NCBI GenBank assembly: GCA_036635835.1
Contig: JAVWPP010000011.1
Location: forward strand, 1 to 28,718
Reading direction: 5' to 3'
From: JAVWPP01 sp036635835
GTDB taxonomy: Bacteria > Bacillota > Clostridia > TANB77 > CAG-465
Length of the DNA stretch: 28,718 nucleotides
In this document: in pieces, positions 23,959 through 28,718 of the stretch
Position numbering within the stretch: position 1 is the first letter of the stretch
Layout of the letters: each line of letters opens with the position of its first letter
Notes under the pieces: generated by a model
What the model was told of the DNA's origin: nothing
Databases searched by the model: none
What the model saw: only the letters and a program-made list of their open reading frames with translations
Translations under genes and position numbers: made by a program

Positions 23959-24895
23959 ATACATAGCTTCCACGCCTGCATACAATGCTTTCTACTGCGT
24001 CTGAGAAGCCATAGTCTGTATACAGCACCTTCATCCTATACTTAACATCTAGGAACACTCTAGACAGTATAAAGAGAGAAAAAGGAGTAAGCTGCTCTCC
24101 ATTTATTTGCTTATTTCTTATGCAGTCTATGCAGTAAGATATTTTGTCGTCGTACATATTAGTTCCTATGCAAAAAACTACAGCTTTTTCTAGCTGCTCT
24201 AAAGAAAGAGAAGCTGCATTTTCGTTATCTGCTAAATAGTACAAAGAAGAAAATATAGACTTTGCTTCTGCAGCAGAGCGCTTAGTAATATTCTTTTTTT
24301 CTGTCTTATCTGCTATTTTAATTATCTTTGCTAAAAACTTAGCATTATTTCTTTTGTTTTCTCTAAATATTTTTCTAAACTCTTTAAGCGACTTATCTTC
24401 TCCTAAGCTGTCTAGTATATTTTTATTGAATATATATATTTCGTTTTCTATACTACTTAGTGGCCTTTCTAGTCCATCCATATTTCCATATGTTATGTAT
24501 GTAACCTGCGTTTCTTCTACAACTTCTAGCTTAAATACGCCTTGCCTTACTAGGTTTAGGAAATGTGCATACAGAATATCTTCTGTAACAGCTTTAACTC
24601 TTGTATATGCAATTTGCATAATGCCTGTTCCAGTTTGCACGTCTTCTAATTTTTCTACTTTAACTAGCTTTTTTTCTATACCATCTACACGCTCTGCAAA
24701 AGGTCTAGATACTGTTTTGATGATTCCGATAAGAAAGAGCATGGCTACAAGTGTTACTGATATTATTGCTATACCCATAGTGTATATGCGCATTGTAGAT
24801 GCGTTTACGAGTACATACATAAGTGCTGGATACCCTAGTACTGCGATGCATGCTCCTATTATTAATACTAAAACTATTATTAAGTTTCTTTTCAT
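23957..24895 (-). CDS. Unknown two-TM membrane protein, paralogue 2
   Basis: A 312-aa protein with two N-terminal TM helices (about 5-32 and 38-62) and a cytoplasmic, mainly helical remainder. It is of the same length as the upstream gene product (25038-25976) and about half identical to it. Shared segments include DVQTGTGIMQIAYTRVKAVTE/DMQTGRGIMQIVYARVKGITE, RQGVFKLEV(V/I)EETQ, KRxAAEAxSxFSSLxYL and LSLEQLEKAVVF. Two Cys pairs near the C-terminus (CIGT, CIDCI) are only partly conserved. I do not recognise the family. The leader before the start (AAGGACGGTAATATTT) is identical in both paralogues, so the duplication included the translation signals. Confidence 0.8.
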   Translation of the reverse strand: MKRNLIIVLVLIIGACIAVLGYPALMYVLVNASTMRIYTMGIAIISVTLVAMLFLIGIIKTVSRPFAERVDGIEKKLVKVEKLEDVQTGTGIMQIAYTRVKAVTEDILYAHFLNLVRQGVFKLEVVEETQVTYITYGNMDGLERPLSSIENEIYIFNKNILDSLGEDKSLKEFRKIFRENKRNNAKFLAKIIKIADKTEKKNITKRSAAEAKSIFSSLYYLADNENAASLSLEQLEKAVVFCIGTNMYDDKISYCIDCIRNKQINGEQLTPFSLFILSRVFLDVKYRMKVLYTDYGFSDAVESIVCRRGSYV

Positions 24896-24921
24896 AAATA
24901 TTACCGTCCTTATTTGTTTTG

Positions 24922-24969
24922 TTTTTATTTTTATTTTTATTTTTATTTTTATTTTTATTTTTATTTTTT
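24922..24969. repeat. (TTTTTA)n tandem tract
   Basis: About eight near-perfect hexamer copies of TTTTTA, ending directly at the left end of repeat copy F. In the minus-strand RNA it reads (UAAAAA)n within the leader of the 312-aa protein gene. Confidence 0.9.
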
Positions 24970-25039
24970 AAAACATATAAATAACTTTATTCTCATTAAC
25001 CATATTTCCGTATATAGATAGATGTATTTTATATGCTTT
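24970..25039. repeat. Dispersed ~70-bp intergenic repeat, copy F
   Basis: AAAACATATAAATAAC at the left, TTATTCTCATTAACC and TCCGTATATAGATAG inside, and ATATGCTTT at the right, where one base breaks the inverted match. The right end includes the stop codon of the 25038-25976 gene, so the repeat forms the whole 3' untranslated region. Confidence 0.75.
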
Positions 25040-25976
25040 ATACATACTTACCATAGCTAGATTTAAGGCTTTCTATAGTGTCTGAATATCCAAAGAATAT
25101 ATATGCTTTTACTATCTTATGTGTTATGTCTAAAAATCCTCTAGAAACTATAAACTTAGCAAACGGAGTAACTTCTTCTCCTTTTACAATTTTTGCTCTT
25201 ATGCAAGTTATGCACTGCTTAATTTGTTCATCCTCCATTCTAGTTCCTATAGCAAAAACTACTGCTTTTTCTAGCTGTTCTAACGTAAGGGATGATGCAT
25301 TTTCATTTTCATCTAAATACTGCAGCGAAGAAAATACAGACCTTGCCTCTGCTGCTGCTCTCTTAGTAATGCTTGGCTTTTCTATTTCATTTGCTAATTT
25401 AATAATCCTAGCAATGAACTTAGCATTATTTGCTTTGTTTTCCTCAAAGCTAGTTATATACTTAGTAATAGATACCTTTTCTCCTATACTATCTATTATG
25501 TTTTTATTATACTGTACTATCTCTGTTTCTATCTCTGTTATCTGCCTTTCCATACTTTGCATATTTCCATATGCTATGTATGTAGCCTGCGTTTCTTCTA
25601 TAACTTCTAACTTAAATACCCCTTGCCTTGCTAGGTTTAATACATATGCAAACATAACATTTTCTGTAATACCTTTTACCCTTGCATACACAATTTGCAT
25701 AATGCCTCTTCCAGTTTGCATGTCCTCCCATTTTTCTGCTTTAGCTAAGTTTTTAGATAGCTTTTTATTTAGTTCTCTAAAAGGATGAGATACAACTTGC
25801 ATCACCAAATATATGCAAAACGCAACAAATATGCCTATTCCTAGCACTGCTATTATCTTAGTATTTGCTGCTATTTCTGATGCGTTTGCCATTACAAATA
25901 TAATGCATGGAAACATTAAAACTACGCAGCAAGCTGCTACAAGTATTATTATGCCATCTATTATTTTTCTTTTCAT
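25038..25976 (-). CDS. Unknown two-TM membrane protein, paralogue 1
   Basis: A 312-aa protein with two N-terminal TM helices (about 6-34 and 40-64) and a helical cytoplasmic region, paralogous along its full length to the next gene. Best-conserved blocks are the GRGIMQIVYARVKG segment after the membrane, RQGVFKLEVIEETQATYIAYGNM, and the KRAAAEARSVFSSL ... LEQLEKAVVFAIGTRM block. Both proteins end in a Tyr-Val dipeptide. Ribosome site AAGGA lies about 11 nt before the start, slightly far. It may be cotranscribed with the small membrane protein upstream (84 bp away). Function unknown. Confidence 0.82.
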   Translation of the reverse strand: MKRKIIDGIIILVAACCVVLMFPCIIFVMANASEIAANTKIIAVLGIGIFVAFCIYLVMQVVSHPFRELNKKLSKNLAKAEKWEDMQTGRGIMQIVYARVKGITENVMFAYVLNLARQGVFKLEVIEETQATYIAYGNMQSMERQITEIETEIVQYNKNIIDSIGEKVSITKYITSFEENKANNAKFIARIIKLANEIEKPSITKRAAAEARSVFSSLQYLDENENASSLTLEQLEKAVVFAIGTRMEDEQIKQCITCIRAKIVKGEEVTPFAKFIVSRGFLDITHKIVKAYIFFGYSDTIESLKSSYGKYV

Positions 25977-26017
25977 AAATATTACCGTCCTTATTGTTTG
26001 TATTTACTTTATGTTTT

Positions 26018-26060
26018 TAATTTTTATTTTTATTTTTATATATTTTTTTTATTTTTTTAT
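26018..26060. repeat. T-rich (TTTTTA)-like tract
   Basis: Three TTTTTA units followed by irregular T-runs, between the stop of the small membrane protein gene and the leader of the 312-aa protein. No hairpin terminator is visible here. Confidence 0.7.
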
Positions 26061-26312
26061 TTATTCTTCTCTTTCTTTTTTTTCTTTTCTTGCTTTTACA
26101 ATAATTTTATACATGCTAATAGCAAAAGGTATTCCTAGAATAATTCCTATTATAAGCTGAATAGCTAAAGTTTCATTCTTATGATATAGCTCAGAAACTA
26201 TAGGTACGTTAGTAGTTATTAGAATAATAATTAGCATTAAAAGAAATACACCTACCGTATAAAGTACTCTTTTAAGCATTCTTTTTGCTTTTCTTTCTAT
26301 CATTTCTTTCAT
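26061..26312 (-). CDS. Small two-helix membrane protein
   Basis: An 83-aa protein: basic N-terminus (MKEMIERKAKRMLKR), TM helix about 16-36, a short loop with NVPIVSELYHKNE, second TM helix about 50-68, and a Lys/Glu-rich tail. The ATG at 26312 is preferred over the in-frame GTG at 26321 because TAGGTGA is properly spaced before the ATG, and the GTG overlaps this site. It resembles small holin-like or accessory membrane proteins in topology, but no family is recognised. It may lead the operon with the two 312-aa paralogues. Confidence 0.65.
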   Translation of the reverse strand: MKEMIERKAKRMLKRVLYTVGVFLLMLIIILITTNVPIVSELYHKNETLAIQLIIGIILGIPFAISMYKIIVKARKEKKEREE

Positions 26313-26335
26313 ATATTTCACCTACCTTTTATATA

Positions 26336-26356
26336 AGTCTAACATATTTCGACTTA
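26336..26356 (-). promoter_or_regulatory. AAGTC...GACTT inverted repeat before the small membrane protein
   Basis: AAGTC and GACTT are separated by 11 nt, about 20-45 bp upstream of the start and next to a TATATAA box. This could be an operator; the promoter itself lacks a clear -35. Confidence 0.3.
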
Positions 26357-26397
26357 TTTATATATGTTTTTACTATTTTTTTTATTTTTACGCAAAG

Positions 26398-26433
26398 AAA
26401 AAGTATTAAAATGAATTCATTTTAATACTTTTT
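26398..26433 (-). terminator. 36-bp perfect palindrome, likely terminator of the mosaic protein gene
   Basis: A-rich and T-rich arms meet at a central GAATTC with no mismatch over 36 bp. It starts 8 bp after the stop codon at 26442 and ends in a T-run on both strands, so it could terminate in either direction. Confidence 0.75.
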
Positions 26434-26441
26434 TGTTTAAT

Positions 26442-28520
26442 TTAATATGATGTTGTTATTTCTATCGTGCTCTCTATCATTTTTGTTGCTAATTTATCTA
26501 CTATAATCCTTAGTTCTTTATCTGTTATTCCTTTTTTTATATTGTCCATAACTATTTCGAAATTTTCGCCTTGTATTAATTCAGCTCCAAATGTTTTTAT
26601 TAATTCTTCTAGTAATTTTCCTGCTTGTAGAGCTATAACGTCATCTAGATCCGCATTTAATATTAATAGTGCTGTCGTATCTACTGCTGTTTCATATACA
26701 AGTCTGACTGCTTCTGCAATATCTGCTATATTATCCGCAATTTCAAATATAGCAAATGGATTGTGATTAGCTGCGAATATAATTCCTCCTAATATAGCTG
26801 ATGCATTAATTGTAACATCCATTGCTATATCGTTAAAGGCTTCTTTTATATCTGCGTCATATCTATCCATGATTTTATTTCTCATATCTTCTACTGTGTC
26901 TGTTATATTATCTTCTAACATTTTTGCTGTTTTTAATATATCTTCATCATTTGCAAATTCTGCGAAATCTTTAGGCATTGCTAGCACAAATTTTCTAACT
27001 TCAATTCTTAATTGATACATTTCTTCTAGTTTCATTTGCATTGATGCCCGAATTTGTTCTTCTGACATTTCTGTAATTGGTGTTGAATTGTAGTTATAGA
27101 ACTCTTCGTTTATTTTAGATTGTTTAACATTTAAGTCTGCTAAAAGTTTTTGTAATTCCAATTTTGTTTTTGTTGTTTGTTCTGGTTTTACTTCTTCTGG
27201 TTTTGTTTCCTCTGGTTTTACTTCTTCTTTTTCAGCTTCCGGTTTTACTGCATTTTCATTACGAAAAGTTTTTCCGCAAATATTACATTCCATACACATT
27301 AAAGATTCATTATATTCTAAAATACCACCACATTCATTCTCACAAAGCAATTCAATAAGAGTTTCTCTATAATGAATAATTGCATATTCATGTACTAAAT
27401 GTTCTTTGCCGTTTTTTATATAATCTTCTTTGATGTTATTGAATAATTTGAAAAAATCACAATTATCTTGAGCTTCATGATCTTCATGAGCGTATCTTAA
27501 AATACATGCTATACAATATTTCCCGTGTTTATATCCATTAGCTGTGTTAATCATAACATTTCCTCTATCTGGATGATTACATAGTTTTTCTCTTTCTTCA
27601 CTACCAATTTCATCTGTCCATATTGGATCTTTTATTGAGTCTATGTCTTCTACTGCTTCTGTTTCTTCATATTCTTCTTGTTCTACTTCTTCAAATTCAT
27701 CTGATTCTTCTCCGTGAGGAGCTCTCATACAATTTGTACAAGCTTCGTTACCATTATCATCTACAAGTGGGCTTCCTACATGAATAACTGATGGATTTTC
27801 TTTCATTCCGTTTTCACTTAAAAGTCCGCAATCTGGGCACATTTTATATTCCATGTCCAATTTTGATGTTGCATCGCAAGGTAAAGGTTGATTAAAAGAA
27901 TAATATGCATTCTCATGCTTACAATTTGGATCTCCTTCTGAAAGTTCTCCTATTGCATAAACAGATACTGCTGGAAAAATATTAGTACAACAAAAAATTC
28001 CTATAAGGCATAAAGTTGTTGCTTTAAATTTGTTTACTTTAGTTAATTTTTTAAATCTTTTTTTCATATTCCCTTTAAAGTCTTCTGTATTTCTTATAAA
28101 AAGAACTACCCAAGTTATAACTGGGAAAAGGTATACAAGTACACCTACTAATTTTTTAGTATTAAATAATTTATTAACTATTTTTCCTTCTCTAATAATG
28201 TCTACTATACAAGTTAAGATTATAGGTATGCCTATTATACAGTTTACTAAAAGTCTATTTGTATATACGATAGGTATTACTAATGTAATTGCAAATATAA
28301 TATATGGTAAAAAAGATACTATTGTTAGGAATGGTGACATTCCAGCAAGTTTAAATAATTTTACGTCAGATACTATTGGTATGAGTGTAAAATATCCTTT
28401 TTGTCCGCCTTTTTTTAAGATATTTGCTCTTACAAAATGAAACATTACCGCATATATAAGCTGCATGATAATTAAAACATAAACGTTATCTACTGAGTTT
28501 ATTAAATTTGATATAATCAT
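26442..28520 (-). CDS. Mosaic membrane protein with cysteine-rich zinc-ribbon-like centre
   Basis: The protein is 692 aa. Residues 1-145 form a four-helix membrane domain with FTLIPIVSDVKLFKLAGMSP, resembling DUF5684-type domains (pattern xIPIYNxxxLxxIAGxP). A fifth helix (about 168-189) ends FPAVSVYA. Residues 200-420 hold several CxxC-type pairs (CPDC, CTNC, CIAC, CNIC) and His residues, with an acidic stretch (272-292) between. A Pro/Glu/Lys linker (426-448) leads to a coiled-coil-like and helical C-terminal region (450-692). The start has AGGAGG at 7 nt and a good promoter (28575-28603). By positive-inside reasoning the Cys-rich part could be outside or inside; unresolved. No whole-protein family recognised; this could be a fusion of a housekeeping membrane domain with a new zinc-binding effector. 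Confidence 0.75.
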   Translation of the reverse strand: MIISNLINSVDNVYVLIIMQLIYAVMFHFVRANILKKGGQKGYFTLIPIVSDVKLFKLAGMSPFLTIVSFLPYIIFAITLVIPIVYTNRLLVNCIIGIPIILTCIVDIIREGKIVNKLFNTKKLVGVLVYLFPVITWVVLFIRNTEDFKGNMKKRFKKLTKVNKFKATTLCLIGIFCCTNIFPAVSVYAIGELSEGDPNCKHENAYYSFNQPLPCDATSKLDMEYKMCPDCGLLSENGMKENPSVIHVGSPLVDDNGNEACTNCMRAPHGEESDEFEEVEQEEYEETEAVEDIDSIKDPIWTDEIGSEEREKLCNHPDRGNVMINTANGYKHGKYCIACILRYAHEDHEAQDNCDFFKLFNNIKEDYIKNGKEHLVHEYAIIHYRETLIELLCENECGGILEYNESLMCMECNICGKTFRNENAVKPEAEKEEVKPEETKPEEVKPEQTTKTKLELQKLLADLNVKQSKINEEFYNYNSTPITEMSEEQIRASMQMKLEEMYQLRIEVRKFVLAMPKDFAEFANDEDILKTAKMLEDNITDTVEDMRNKIMDRYDADIKEAFNDIAMDVTINASAILGGIIFAANHNPFAIFEIADNIADIAEAVRLVYETAVDTTALLILNADLDDVIALQAGKLLEELIKTFGAELIQGENFEIVMDNIKKGITDKELRIIVDKLATKMIESTIEITTSY

Positions 28521-28574
28521 TAATGAGCCTCCTAAAAAATTATTTTTAAGACCTTATTTTTTTAACATTATTCT

Positions 28575-28603
28575 ATTTTACCATATTAGAGGAGTTATGT
28601 CAA
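28575..28603 (-). promoter_or_regulatory. Promoter of the mosaic membrane protein gene
   Basis: A perfect TTGACA (28603-28598) and TAAAAT (28580-28575) are 17 nt apart on the minus strand, with TGG just before the -10. Confidence 0.8.
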
Positions 28604-28684
28604 CCTTTTTTTGTAACTTTCTTTACATTTTTTTATATTTAATATTACATTTAGTATTTTAGTCTAATATATATATGCTTGCTA

Positions 28685-28716
28685 AAAAAGATAAGGCTTG
28701 TTTAAAACCTTATCTT
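28685..28716 (-). terminator. Terminator of a gene beyond the right edge
   Basis: AAGATAAGG pairs with CCTTATCTT (9 bp) around an 11-nt loop, followed by TTTT on the minus strand. It belongs to a minus-strand transcript that starts outside the window. Confidence 0.8.
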
Positions 28717-28718
28717 TC

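Noticed and set aside
1..28718. CRISPR array or prophage
   Set aside because: The repeats seen are not regularly spaced with unique spacers, and no phage structural, integrase or cas gene is present.

Overview
The window is a low-GC Firmicutes chromosome segment, most likely from a spore-forming or spore-ancestral clostridium. Evidence: strongly AT-rich DNA, purine-rich AGGAGG-type ribosome sites, sigma-A type promoters with 17-nt spacers, a GerMN-domain protein and a degenerate LytM/SpoIIQ-like protein. Every supported gene lies on the minus strand, so transcription runs from high to low coordinates. A run of exactly 100 Ns (10665-10764) marks a scaffold join that cuts the 5' end of tcdA; order across it is assumed, not seen.

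Layout in transcription order (right to left). 28520-26442: a mosaic membrane/cysteine-rich protein. 26312-23957: a small two-helix membrane protein and a tandem pair of paralogous 312-aa membrane proteins. 23752-22805: a DUF4868 (KwaB-like) protein. 22572-18834: a heterodimeric multidrug ABC exporter. 18662-17061: two tandem Fic proteins. 16828-12305: ABC/secreted-protein locus II. 11935-10799: GerMN protein. Then the gap and tcdA (10664-10062), a SpoIIQ-like protein (9836-9090), a flavin reductase (9017-8439), a 5S rRNA-tRNA-Asn unit without 16S/23S (8334-8136), ABC/secreted-protein locus I (7999-3188), and a two-gene surface operon (3051-213) with a GLUG/Ig-like lipoprotein and a small secreted protein sharing its C-terminal domain.

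The most striking find is that loci I and II are two versions of one six-component system: a small secreted protein, permease A, a permease B + ATPase-TM-ectodomain fusion pair, and a permease C + short ATPase pair. Members match by homology, but the modules are in different order in the two loci, and the two promoters share the core AAAATATGG(A/G)ATATTAT. The ATPases and 190-280-aa permeases resemble LanFEG/BcrAB-type peptide export or immunity transporters. The ATPases fused to an extracytoplasmic TPR-like domain are unusual. In locus II permease C is frameshifted.

Intergenic DNA carries a second layer: a dispersed ~70-bp repeat with AAAACATAT...ATATGTTTT inverted ends and a conserved core (four clear and two doubtful copies), three hairpins with identical loops after three consecutive genes, and (TTTTTA)n tracts. 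No CRISPR array, transposase or integrase was seen.
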